Positions 42,622-50,765 of a stretch of 64,000 bases of DNA are shown in pieces. The notes below the pieces were generated by a model. It was not told where the DNA came from, made no database searches, and saw nothing but the letters and a program-made list of their open reading frames with translations. The stretch covers positions 85,949-149,948 of the forward strand of contig UQWL01000008.1 of assembly GCA_900544715.1 (NCBI GenBank). Direction: 5' to 3'. How positions within the stretch are numbered: the stretch's first letter is position 1; each line of letters begins with the position of its first letter. Position numbers and translations under genes: made by a program. The DNA comes from an uncultured Oscillospiraceae bacterium. GTDB taxonomy: Bacteria; Bacillota; Clostridia; Oscillospirales; Acutalibacteraceae.

Positions 42622-43908
42622 ATGAAGCAAAAAATCGGAAAACGTACTGCTAGCCTCCTGCTGGCAGCTATTCTGGCGGTGATGGCGGTGCTGCCCGCGT
42701 CCAGTGCAGCAATCGACAAAATGGCGGATGTCCATTACCCCTACGTCTTCGTCCACGGTATGGGCGGTTGGGGCTCCGGCGAGGGAATCAACGATATTGT
42801 CCCCTACTGGGGTGCGACCACGGGAGCGCTGATGCCGCGCCTGCGTGACAACGGCTACGAATGCTATGACGCCTCTGTAGGACCAATTTCAAGCTGCTGG
42901 GACCGTGCATGCGAGCTCTATGCTCAAATGACAGGCGGTACGGTAGATTATGGCGAGGCGCATTCTCAAGCGCACAGCCACGCCCGCTACGGGCGCACCT
43001 ATGACGCGCCCTTATTTGAGGGCTGGGGAACGAAGGATAAAAAAGGTATTTTAAAAAAGGTCAATCTCGTCGGCCACAGCTTTGGCGGCAACACGGTTCG
43101 TCTTCTAACAGAACTGCTTGCCAACGGAGACCCGGCAGAGCGGGAAGCCACGCCCGCCAAAGAGCTTTCCCCGCTCTTTGCGGGAGGCAAAGCCAATTGG
43201 GTGCATTCCGTCACCACGCTCTGCACGCCCCATAACGGCTCAACGCTGCGCTATATTGCCGACGACCTGAAGCTGACTGATTTAGTCAAAACAATCTGTT
43301 ATGTCTATGCGGGCATTATGGGCCGGTCGGATCTCAACGGCTTTGTCGATTTTCACCTGGAGCAATTCGGTCTGACCGCTATTCCTGGTGAAACAATCGA
43401 AACGAGGCTGACACAGGCGCTCAAGCTGATCTCTGAACAGACGGGCGACAGTGTGGTCACAGACCTATCCCCCGACGGAGCGGCCCTGCTCAACGAACGC
43501 ATCGGAATGGAGCGGAATATCTATTATTTCTCCTACTCCTATCTGACCACGCATGAATCCGCGCTCAGCGGCTATCAGGTTGCAAACGCTAATACCCTTC
43601 TGGTTTTAATCCCGTTTGCAAACCTGATTGGCAGATACGCAGTCAATACTGACACGGACTATCCGATCGATGCAAGCTGGCTTCCAAACGACGGCCTGGT
43701 TAGCGTCGTCTCAGCGCAAAAGCCTTATGATGATCCGGGTGTGGATTATGATGCATCCCATATTGTACAGGGAAGCTGGAATGTGATGCCTACCCTGCCG
43801 GGTGATCACGGGACAGTGATCGGCCTCAATGGTGACCGGGAGAAAACGCTGCAGTTTTATCTCAATATGATGCAGATGATCGAGGCGCTCCCCAAAACGG
43901 CACGGTAA
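42622..43908 (+). CDS. Secreted lipase, alpha/beta hydrolase
   Basis: The 428-residue enzyme has a signal peptide (ASLLLAAILAVMAVLPASSA) and an alpha/beta hydrolase domain like staphylococcal/Geobacillus lipases. The oxyanion region is YPYVFVHGMGGWG and the nucleophile elbow is VGHSFGGNTV. A catalytic Asp is likely in NDGLVSVVSA and His in LPGDHGTVIG. It probably hydrolyses triacylglycerols or other esters outside the cell. GGAGGTG precedes ATG 42622. Confidence 0.9.
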   Translation: MKQKIGKRTASLLLAAILAVMAVLPASSAAIDKMADVHYPYVFVHGMGGWGSGEGINDIVPYWGATTGALMPRLRDNGYECYDASVGPISSCWDRACELYAQMTGGTVDYGEAHSQAHSHARYGRTYDAPLFEGWGTKDKKGILKKVNLVGHSFGGNTVRLLTELLANGDPAEREATPAKELSPLFAGGKANWVHSVTTLCTPHNGSTLRYIADDLKLTDLVKTICYVYAGIMGRSDLNGFVDFHLEQFGLTAIPGETIETRLTQALKLISEQTGDSVVTDLSPDGAALLNERIGMERNIYYFSYSYLTTHESALSGYQVANANTLLVLIPFANLIGRYAVNTDTDYPIDASWLPNDGLVSVVSAQKPYDDPGVDYDASHIVQGSWNVMPTLPGDHGTVIGLNGDREKTLQFYLNMMQMIEALPKTAR

Positions 43909-43992
43909 TTTCGCGCGCTTGGAGTAATGATCGGGAAGTGCCCTAAAAAGCTTGAAACGAGGCGACTCATCCTTCAGCGATGGGTCAGAAAT

Positions 43993-44040
43993 GTGTTAGC
44001 AACCGCAAAAAAATCAAGCATTTTTCACGGTTGCTAACAC
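43993..44040. other. 48-base perfect-armed hairpin
   Basis: GTGTTAGCAACCG and CGGTTGCTAACAC pair over 13 bases, with an A-rich/T-rich inner loop that could pair further. It lies between the lipase stop and tRNA-Lys. It lacks a U-tract, so a terminator role is doubtful. Confidence 0.5.
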
Positions 44041-44073
44041 GTTGCGAACAAACTAAAATGATTCGCAAAAGCG

Positions 44074-44118
44074 AAAAACCCCTGAAACAACGTATCAGCG
44101 TCGTTTCAGGGGTTTTTT
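44074..44118 (-). terminator. Terminator of tRNA-Lys
   Basis: The arms AAACCCCTGAAAC / GTTTCAGGGGTTT around a loop are followed by a U-tract on the minus strand. The loop contains a second copy of the CGTT repeat. Confidence 0.85.
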
Positions 44119-44119
44119 C

Positions 44120-44195
44120 TGGTGATCCATCGGAGATTCGAACTCCGGACACCTTGATTAAAAGTCAAGTGCTCTGCCAGCTGAGCTAATGGATC
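44120..44195 (-). tRNA. tRNA-Lys (anticodon TTT)
   Basis: Read on the minus strand: acceptor GATCCAT / ATGGATC, D-arm TAGCTCAGCTGGCAGAGCA, anticodon loop CTTTTAA in a CTTGA/TCAAG stem, T-loop GTTCGAATC and an encoded CCA. Confidence 0.97.
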
Positions 44196-44446
44196 ATTCA
44201 TACAATGCTTGGCCGCTTTCAGCGCGTCAAGCGCTTATTTATAATATCCGATTCCGCTAAGAAAGTCAATACATTTTTTTTGAAAAATTTTCTTTCAGCC
44301 TTCTGAACTGTTTCCTATGGCCTCCTTCTAGCCCCGGTGAAATTTCCCACCCGATAAAACAAAGCTGACACGGATAAATACACAAAAAAATTGTATACTA
44401 TAGATTGTATCAGATCACTTCCATTGAACTGAAAAGGAGGTTGTGT

Positions 44447-44629
44447 ATGGAATATGCCAACTATTCCGGGTTGCCGCTCGCCTTGGCGACTATTTTTCAT
44501 GAAAATATCCAAGAGCGTGAGCTATTTGACTCCCTCCCAGAGGAAACACAGCAGAAACTCCTGCAGGAAAGCATTCGGACACCGCAGGATTTTCACAATT
44601 GTATCAATCAATTAAAACAAAAAAAGTGA
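44447..44629 (+). CDS. Microprotein, first of a paralogous pair
   Basis: The 60-residue protein (SGLPLALATIFHENIQERE, then SLPEETQQKLLQESIRTPQD) has an AAAAGGAGG SD before ATG 44447. It can be aligned over about 48 residues with the product of the next gene, with the same LPL start and a terminal xxL helix pair. This points to tandem duplication. The fold is predicted helical and the function is unknown. Confidence 0.7.
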   Translation: MEYANYSGLPLALATIFHENIQERELFDSLPEETQQKLLQESIRTPQDFHNCINQLKQKK

Positions 44630-44644
44630 TAAGGAGGGATCCCC

Positions 44645-44815
44645 ATGGAGGAACTGCCGCTGGGATTTGGAATGGCACTCGCACAAAATCCACGTGCAAT
44701 GGAATATTTTACAAAGCAGACAAAGGAAAAACAAGCGGAAATTGTGGCGCATACGCATACAATTCAATCCCGTAATGAAATGCATGCCTATGTGCAGAGC
44801 CTTGGCATTTTTTAA
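44645..44815 (+). CDS. Microprotein, second of a paralogous pair
   Basis: The 56-residue protein (MEELPLGFGMALAQNPRAME, then VAHTHTIQSRNEMHAYVQSL) follows the first by 15 bases with AAGGAGGG before ATG 44645. Similar short LPLGFGMALAQN-type proteins occur widely in Clostridia, often next to sporulation or membrane genes, without known function. Confidence 0.7.
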   Translation: MEELPLGFGMALAQNPRAMEYFTKQTKEKQAEIVAHTHTIQSRNEMHAYVQSLGIF

Positions 44816-44951
44816 ACCGGAAAAAGAATCCACACACAGCGCCGCGGGGTAGAATGGCATCTCTCTATCTCTCCCGAGGCGCTGCGGCGAACATATGTGA
44901 GGGCAATAATGTAGGGCCGCAAGGACCTCTGAATTGGCCGCCAGGCTTGCC

Positions 44952-46235
44952 TTACCCGATCGAATAGGTATCCAATTTGCGCACCCCATTGGGAAGCTGG
45001 GAAGAAAGCTTTTGCAGTTTCTCCATCACCTGCTGCGCTTCCGCGCCAAATACCGGCCTTGGACGGTAGTTATTGACGCTCAAATTGGCATGGGAGGTGC
45101 TGAAGCAGGGCACGATGGTGAGGCCTGTGCACATGGGATGACGCTCCCCCTTTGAAAAACGGGGCCGGACGAGCATGGTTTCCAGCGATTCTCTTCGGGT
45201 GGCGACATTGCCCGCAAAGGCGAAGTTGCCCAGAGAGTAGCAAATATATTTCCCTTTATACTGCTCAATGCCTTGCAGCATATGCGGATGATGCCCAATA
45301 ATCAGTTCCGCCCCGGCATCGATGATCTGCCGTGAATACCGCTTCTGATACGCGGTGACCGGCTCATATTCCTCACCCCAATGCAGGCATACGATGACTA
45401 CCACCTCCCCTTCTGCTTCCCGTGCGATTTCCCGGCAGATTTTTGCTACATCCGCATTGGTTTCTGCCTCGTCCTCTACCGGCCAGAGATTATACGACAG
45501 AATGACAAAGTCCATCCCCTTGGTGGAAAAGCGGACAGGGCGGCCCCGATCTCCCGCCATGATTTGCTCCGCCGTCAAATAGCGGAGCGTATCCTGATAG
45601 CCTGCCTCCAGATAATCCTTGCTGTGATTATTGGCAAGCGTTGCAATCTCCACATTGCTTTGAGAAAGGATTTTTGCGAATTTCGGCCGGCCCTTAAATC
45701 GCCAGGATTTTTCGGCCATTTTGGTCGCCGTCGTCAACGTACCCTCAAAATTGATCACAGTCCGATCGTCTGCCCGGAACCAATCCTTGACCAAATCAAA
45801 GGGATAGGTAGGGCTGCCCGATGCGTCAAAATAGGTTTCAAACCGCTTGGAAACCCTGCATTCCGGGAAGGAGCCAATCGTACAATCTCCCACAAAGGTC
45901 AGCACCACTTCCTCCTCTTTCCAAGCATGTTCTTCTCTGGAAAGCGCCGCTTGTATCTTTTTTTGCACCTCCTTTTCTCCGGCAGTCAAAGTGGTGGCAT
46001 TTGTGTGCTCCGGCTTTGATGCAGAAGCAGCAGTGCTTTCGTGCGCAGAGCCTATGTCAGTGGCAGTGAAGGAAGCCTCTTCCAAGCTCTCTTCCGGCTC
46101 AGTGGGGCTAAAAACGGAGGTGACGCTTTCCGATGCAAGCAGTGCAGCATCCGGATTAGCTAATTGACAGCCTCCCGCGAGCGTCAGCAAAAACAGGAGG
46201 GATGCCAGAGAAAAGGCACGGGTTCTGTTTTTCAT
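44952..46235 (-). CDS. CapA family lipoprotein (poly-gamma-glutamate synthesis-type)
   Basis: The 427-residue lipoprotein has lipobox LAGGC near residue 23 and a Ser/Thr/Glu-rich linker to about residue 110. A CapA/PgsA metallophosphatase-like domain follows: VLTFVGDCTIGS, VINFEGTLTT, ATLANNHSKDYL, VCLHWGEEYE and IIGHHPHML. CapA proteins help export or anchor poly-gamma-glutamate. No capB or capC is adjacent, so it may be a stand-alone phosphoesterase. Met 46235 is preferred to 46253. Confidence 0.88.
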   Translation of the reverse strand: MKNRTRAFSLASLLFLLTLAGGCQLANPDAALLASESVTSVFSPTEPEESLEEASFTATDIGSAHESTAASASKPEHTNATTLTAGEKEVQKKIQAALSREEHAWKEEEVVLTFVGDCTIGSFPECRVSKRFETYFDASGSPTYPFDLVKDWFRADDRTVINFEGTLTTATKMAEKSWRFKGRPKFAKILSQSNVEIATLANNHSKDYLEAGYQDTLRYLTAEQIMAGDRGRPVRFSTKGMDFVILSYNLWPVEDEAETNADVAKICREIAREAEGEVVVIVCLHWGEEYEPVTAYQKRYSRQIIDAGAELIIGHHPHMLQGIEQYKGKYICYSLGNFAFAGNVATRRESLETMLVRPRFSKGERHPMCTGLTIVPCFSTSHANLSVNNYRPRPVFGAEAQQVMEKLQKLSSQLPNGVRKLDTYSIG

Positions 46236-46590
46236 GAATACGTTCCCTCCCAATCATCATGGCAATCAATTCGGCTTAATTCGATCCACCAAAGAGATCG
46301 CCATCCCCTGTTATTCAAATAGGGGATATCTTCTTCTCTATTGTAAAAATTCCATAAAGGAAAAGCAAGCAAAGAAATAGCAAAGCTTTTGAAAAGGAAA
46401 TGCCGCTCAGTAGGGAGAGCACTTTGCTTTGCGGTTTCTGCACGCTGCGCTGATTAGTGATGGGCATAATAAATAATTTTTCCGTTTTAATCCTCTGTAT
46501 TGTTGTAACTGTTTAGTCGAGAAAAGACTTGCTTTTTTACGCAAAGTCGCTTATAATAAATAAGCACTCAAACGAGAGCCAATTTAATAT
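46236..46590. other. Intergenic stretch before tRNA-fMet
   Basis: No gene is seen. It holds the hairpin ATCCCCT / AGGGGAT (about 46302-46327) and the tRNA promoter at 46529-46557. Confidence 0.5.
46529..46557 (+). promoter_or_regulatory. Promoter of tRNA-fMet
   Basis: TTGCTT, 17 bases and TATAAT lie 33 bases upstream of the tRNA. Confidence 0.75.
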
Positions 46591-46667
<77 letters not shown>

Positions 46668-46671
46668 TTGA

Positions 46672-46702
46672 AAAGGCCGTTGACTTTTGTCAGCGGCCTT
46701 TG
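46672..46702 (+). terminator. Terminator of tRNA-fMet
   Basis: The arms AAAGGCCG(TTGAC) / (GTCAG)CGGCCTTT are followed by GTCTTTC. Confidence 0.8.
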
Positions 46703-46720
46703 TCTTTCTAAAAATTATGC

Positions 46721-47086
46721 CTACTCCCCGATGGGATCATCGATCAAAGTGGCGACTCTGAATTTATGCCTGTGTCCCTCACTCTGCTCAGTGACGGAAT
46801 CCAGAAAATGAACATGCCGGCCATCGCCAACAGGGATAGCGCCCTGGGTTCTGCCGCAGAATTCATGGAAATGGTCTTCGTAAAAATCTGTCCGAAACTT
46901 TACATCATGAACATGGTCGCCCTTCCCCGCAGGAATGGCCTCGCCGGTCACTACCGCAAATCTATGATTGTGTGGGTCTGTCTGCGCTTCGGCAATTTGA
47001 ACACTGCCAACCATCTCATGAACATGGGTTTGCTTCGTGGGGCAACTCGGCTGACACCCACGGCTGCTTGACTCCAAATAGTCCAT
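46721..47086 (-). CDS. YmaF family His-rich protein
   Basis: The 121-residue protein shows repeated H-x-H pairs in a regular pattern: HVHEM, PHNHRF, DHVHDV, DHFHEF, RHVHFL and GHRHKF. This is diagnostic of the YmaF family and likely binds metal ions. The physiological role is unknown. The N-terminal 20 residues contain Cys (CQPSC). Confidence 0.88.
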   Translation of the reverse strand: MDYLESSSRGCQPSCPTKQTHVHEMVGSVQIAEAQTDPHNHRFAVVTGEAIPAGKGDHVHDVKFRTDFYEDHFHEFCGRTQGAIPVGDGRHVHFLDSVTEQSEGHRHKFRVATLIDDPIGE

Positions 47087-47343
47087 AGAACAACTTCCTT
47101 TCCGTATTATTTTACTTAAGAAACAAATTACGTCTGTTTCCTTACCATCTTATGATGTGAAAACAAAATATGTGTGTGAATATGCCCCCGATGTACAAGG
47201 GGAAATACTCCTGCCAGCAGCCAGCAAGGCAGATCCACTGATCACAAGCCATTGATGAGACGCGCTTCACCAGACCCTATCCTTCCACTCCGGCCCTTTT
47301 CGTTTTCCTGTTCCAGATATCCAAAAATCTCTTTTTCAAACTT

Positions 47344-47631
47344 CTACCCATCCCTATTGGGTCGTTTAGCATAGGGCAAATCAAAAATGCGCACAATCTC
47401 CCTTTGCCTTTTCTTTTTGACCAGGCGGATTAAATTCCGATAGGTATACTCCCCGCCAGCCACAGGCCCGCCGGTGCAATCCCACAAATCACCCTTATCA
47501 ATGCTGAGCCGAAGTGCCGATGGGCCGCCCCAGATCAAACACCCCAGATCGCCGTTTCCCAGAGGAACCGCCCCGTTCCACTTTTCAATCGTGTTGGGAA
47601 AGTTCAGGTTGCAATAGTCAGCAGGAATCAC
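47344..47631 (-). pseudogene. N-terminal fragment of a glycoside hydrolase
   Basis: The 95-codon fragment (NFPNTIEKWNGAVPLGNGDL, then GCLIWG and SIDKGDLWD) matches the start of large GH95/GH65-like glycosidases, which are several hundred residues long. A TAG stop after PNRDG ends it. Beyond that only about 35 codons of weak similarity follow. It is most likely a relic of a deleted gene. Confidence 0.7.
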
Positions 47632-47809
47632 AGTAAATCACCTTCTTTATGCGTTAGGTTGCTTCCATCCAGGCCGTTCATCCTGCCTGGTTTTGGATGT
47701 GTGACGCATCCCTATCCATTGTATCAGCTTTTTTCAGCGCGAACATCAAAATGGAACTGAATTCCTGAGAAATCCTGCTCTCTATCTGCATACATACCGA
47801 TACCAATAA

Positions 47810-47851
47810 AAAAAGAGGATGTTGCAAAACAATTTGCAACATCCTCTTTTT
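47810..47851. terminator. Terminator of ackA
   Basis: The arms AGAGGATGTTGCAAA / TTTGCAACATCCTCT have A-rich and T-rich flanks on both sides, so it works in either direction. Confidence 0.9.
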
Positions 47852-47863
47852 CAACCTGTAAAA

Positions 47864-49069
47864 TTACATCGCCTCGACGATCGCCTTCGTGTCGCGCGCG
47901 ATCATCAATTCTTCCTCCGTGGGGATAACAAAGATGCGCACCTTGGATGCGGGCGTGGAAATTTCAGCCTCTACGCCGTGCAGCGCCTTCGCATTGATCT
48001 CATTGTCAATCTCAACGCCGAGATAAGAAAGATTGCCGCAGATGTCCGCGCGGATAAACTGGCCGTTTTCACCGATGCCGCCCGTAAAGACGATTGCGTC
48101 CACACCGTCGAGCGCAGCAACATAGGAGCCAATATATTTGCGGATCTGATACCAAAGCATTTTGCGCGTCAGGATGGCGCGCTCATTGCCCTCGGCCGCC
48201 GCTTTGGCCAGATCGCGGTCATCGCTCGAAATTCCGGAGATACCGAGCATGCCGGATTTTTTATTGAGCACCTCATCAGTCTGCTTGGGCGTCCAGCCCT
48301 CTTTTTCCTGCAGGTAGGTCACGACGGACGGATCAAGCCCGCCGCTGCGTGTGCCCATCATGAAGCCGTCGAGAGGGGTGAGCCCCATGCTGGTGTCAAT
48401 CACCTTGCCATCCTTGATCGCGGTGATCGAGGAGCCGTTGCCCAAATGGCAGGTGATCATCTTGATCTCTTTGAGATCCTTGCCCATCAGCTCCGCGCAG
48501 CGGGCGCTGACATAGCGGTGCGAGGTACCGTGGAAGCCGTAACGGCGAATTTTATATTTCTCGTAATATTCATAGGGGATGGCATACAGATACGCTTCCG
48601 GCGGCATCGTGCTGTGGAAGGCATTGTCGAATACGACAACCTGCGGCACATTCTGGCCGAAAACCTCCTGGCAGGCATGAATCCCCTGAAGGTGCGCCGC
48701 ATTATGTAAAGGCGCAAGGTCGCACAACCGCTTGATTCCCGCAATCACCGTATCGTCAACCAGCATGCTCTTATTGAAGGTGGCGCCGCCCTGGACGACC
48801 CGGTGGCCGACCGCCCGGATTTCGTCAAGGCTCGCAATCACAGCGCAGTCGCCCTCGGTCAGGACGGCCTTCACCTGCTGGAACGCCACGGTATGGTTCG
48901 GCATTTCAACATCAAAATCGAATTTGCGCCCGTCCGCCGTGTTGCCGTGCATATGGCCGCCTGCGCCGATGCGCTCGCAAATTCCCTTCGCCAGCACATT
49001 TTCCCCATCCATATCAATCAGCTGATACTTCAGGGATGAGCTGCCCGCATTGATGACCAGGATTTTCAT
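47864..49069 (-). CDS. ackA: Acetate kinase
   Basis: AckA interconverts acetyl phosphate + ADP and acetate + ATP, the energy-yielding step of acetogenic fermentation. The 401-residue protein has the ASKHA fold: VINAGSSSLKYQL, GHRVVQGGATF, FDNAFHSTMP, RRYGFHGTSHRYV, HLGNGSSITAI and FTGGIGENG. No pta gene is adjacent. It diverges from the tmcAL gene. Confidence 0.97.
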   Translation of the reverse strand: MKILVINAGSSSLKYQLIDMDGENVLAKGICERIGAGGHMHGNTADGRKFDFDVEMPNHTVAFQQVKAVLTEGDCAVIASLDEIRAVGHRVVQGGATFNKSMLVDDTVIAGIKRLCDLAPLHNAAHLQGIHACQEVFGQNVPQVVVFDNAFHSTMPPEAYLYAIPYEYYEKYKIRRYGFHGTSHRYVSARCAELMGKDLKEIKMITCHLGNGSSITAIKDGKVIDTSMGLTPLDGFMMGTRSGGLDPSVVTYLQEKEGWTPKQTDEVLNKKSGMLGISGISSDDRDLAKAAAEGNERAILTRKMLWYQIRKYIGSYVAALDGVDAIVFTGGIGENGQFIRADICGNLSYLGVEIDNEINAKALHGVEAEISTPASKVRIFVIPTEEELMIARDTKAIVEAM

Positions 49070-49140
49070 TCAAAAATTCCCCCGCTTAATCAAAAATAAT
49101 TTGCAGATTCTCTGTTGCCGTTTGGAACGGTAGCTGATAT

Positions 49141-49169
49141 ATTATAGACGGGATAGCTTGATTTTTCAA
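49141..49169 (-). promoter_or_regulatory. Promoter of ackA
   Basis: TTGAAA, 17 bases and TATAAT on the minus strand, about 70 bases upstream of the ackA start. Confidence 0.8.
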
Positions 49170-49282
49170 GGGCTTTCCGGCTTTTTGCGCCTGAAATAGC
49201 GCAAAAAAGGAAAAATCATCACACAAAATCGGAGAATTCTTAAAAACATGTCCCGGATACCCCCAAAAAGGAGACAGCCAAC

Positions 49283-50479
49283 ATGAAAATTGCAGGAATC
49301 ATCGCGGAATACAACCCCTTCCACAGCGGCCACGCCTACCAAATCGAACAGACCCGCAAAGTGGGCGCTTCTCATATCGTGGCCGTGATGAGCGGGAATT
49401 ACGTGCAGCGGGGCGAGCCCGCCTGCCTCGAAAAACACGCGCGGGCGGAAATGGCACTGCGCGGCGGCGTGGACCTTGTGCTGGAGCTGCCGGCACCGTG
49501 GAACTGTGCCCGGGCGCAGGATTTCGCACGGGCGGGCGTTTCCCTGCTGCACGCGATGGGCTGTGTGGAGCTGCTGAGCTTCGGCTCGGAATGCGGAAGC
49601 ACTGACCGCCTGTGCGACACGGCGCAGGCGCTGGAATCTCCAGAGATGCGCGACTGCCTGCGCGGGTTTCTGAATGACGGGATGAGCCTGCCCGCCGCGC
49701 GGGAAAAGGCGGCTGCGCAATGCCTGGGGGACGAGGCCGCCGGCATCCTGCAAGGCGCAAATGACGCACTTGCTCTCGAATATCTGCGGGCGTTGGAACG
49801 CCTGCATGCTCCGATCCGCCCGCTCGCAATAAAGCGCAGGGGCGCGCGGCACGATGAAACAAACTGCATGAACAGCTTTGTGAGCGCCTCCCAGATACGA
49901 AGCCTCCTGTTGAGAAACGACCCGGAATGGAGCTGCGCTCTGCCTGCGTCCTCTGCCGAAATTCTCCGCCGGGAAATTGCCGCAGGGCGCGCGCCCGTTT
50001 CCTACCAGGCGATGGAAACCGCCGTTTTATCGCACCTGCGACGCCTTTCCCCCACTGATCTGGCGCTCCTGCCAGATATCAGCGAAGGGCTGGAATACCG
50101 GCTGTATGAGGCCATACGCTCCGCCTGCTCGCTCAGTGATCTGTTCAGCGCCGCGAAAACCAAGCGCTATACGCATGCGCGCATTCGAAGGCTTACGCTG
50201 CATGCTTTTTTGGGCGTCACACGGGAAGATACCGTCCTCTCCCCTCCCTACCTGCATGTGCTCGGATTTAACGACCGAGGGCAGGAGATTCTGCGGCGCA
50301 TGCGGGATACGGCGAAGCTGCCGGTGCTGATGCGTGCTTCCGGCCTGCGAACCCTCCCCCCCTGCGCACAATATATTTACCAGCTGAACGCGGATACGAC
50401 AGATCTTTTTGCCCTGGCCATGCCGCAAAAGCAGCCGTGCGGGATGGAGCAAACCGCAAATGCCGTGCGGATCATTTGA
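49283..50479 (+). CDS. tmcAL: tRNA(Met) cytidine acetate ligase
   Basis: TmcAL activates acetate with ATP and acetylates C34 of elongator tRNA-Met. The 398-residue protein has the nucleotidyltransferase HIGH-like site (IIAEYNPFHSGHAYQI), MSGNYVQRGEP, the LVLELPAPW segment and SVASQ-type FVSASQIRSLL. AAAAGGAG precedes ATG 49283. It is divergent from ackA, the enzyme that produces or consumes acetate. Confidence 0.92.
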   Translation: MKIAGIIAEYNPFHSGHAYQIEQTRKVGASHIVAVMSGNYVQRGEPACLEKHARAEMALRGGVDLVLELPAPWNCARAQDFARAGVSLLHAMGCVELLSFGSECGSTDRLCDTAQALESPEMRDCLRGFLNDGMSLPAAREKAAAQCLGDEAAGILQGANDALALEYLRALERLHAPIRPLAIKRRGARHDETNCMNSFVSASQIRSLLLRNDPEWSCALPASSAEILRREIAAGRAPVSYQAMETAVLSHLRRLSPTDLALLPDISEGLEYRLYEAIRSACSLSDLFSAAKTKRYTHARIRRLTLHAFLGVTREDTVLSPPYLHVLGFNDRGQEILRRMRDTAKLPVLMRASGLRTLPPCAQYIYQLNADTTDLFALAMPQKQPCGMEQTANAVRII

Positions 50480-50504
50480 TGCATAGCCTTTACCGCGTAT
50501 CATA

Positions 50505-50533
50505 TTGACGCACCTTGCCTGATCTGATAGAAT
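50505..50533 (+). promoter_or_regulatory. Promoter of the MATE gene
   Basis: TTGACG, 17 bases and TAGAAT give a start near 50540 and a leader of about 225 nt. Confidence 0.75.
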
Positions 50534-50603
50534 AGCAGCATTCCATTCGTTGCGCCCGTCAAGGGCGGCATACATTAAAATATTCCATGTAACAAAAATA
50601 CAA

Positions 50604-50697
50604 TTATCCCTCCGGTCTGCCCGCCGGGGCTGTAACGGAATAAACGGAGACTGCAAAGCATCATCAGGCCTTTGGATGCTTTGAGGTCTCTTTTTTC
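50604..50697 (+). promoter_or_regulatory. Terminator-containing leader, candidate guanidine-IV (mepA-type) riboswitch
   Basis: The MATE leader holds a compact GC element (CCGGTCTGCCCGCCGG, then GGCTGTAACGG, 50612-50638). An intrinsic terminator follows directly: GAGAC-CAAAGCATC / GATGCTTTG-GTCTC then TTTTTT, 50647-50696. GTCT in the first element can pair with AGAC of the terminator stem. Guanidine-IV (mepA motif) riboswitches lie ahead of MATE genes in Clostridia and act through such terminators. Class assignment is from memory of the motif and context. Confidence 0.5.
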
Positions 50698-50765
50698 GTC
50701 CCGTCCCCATGAAAGCTGTAAAAATAGGGTAAAATAAATAGGAGGATACTGAAGGAGGATGCATT

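Noticed and set aside
44129..44189. Plus-strand frame reading EIRTPDTLIKSQVLCQLS
   Set aside because: This is the well-known spurious translation of the antisense strand of tRNA-Lys.
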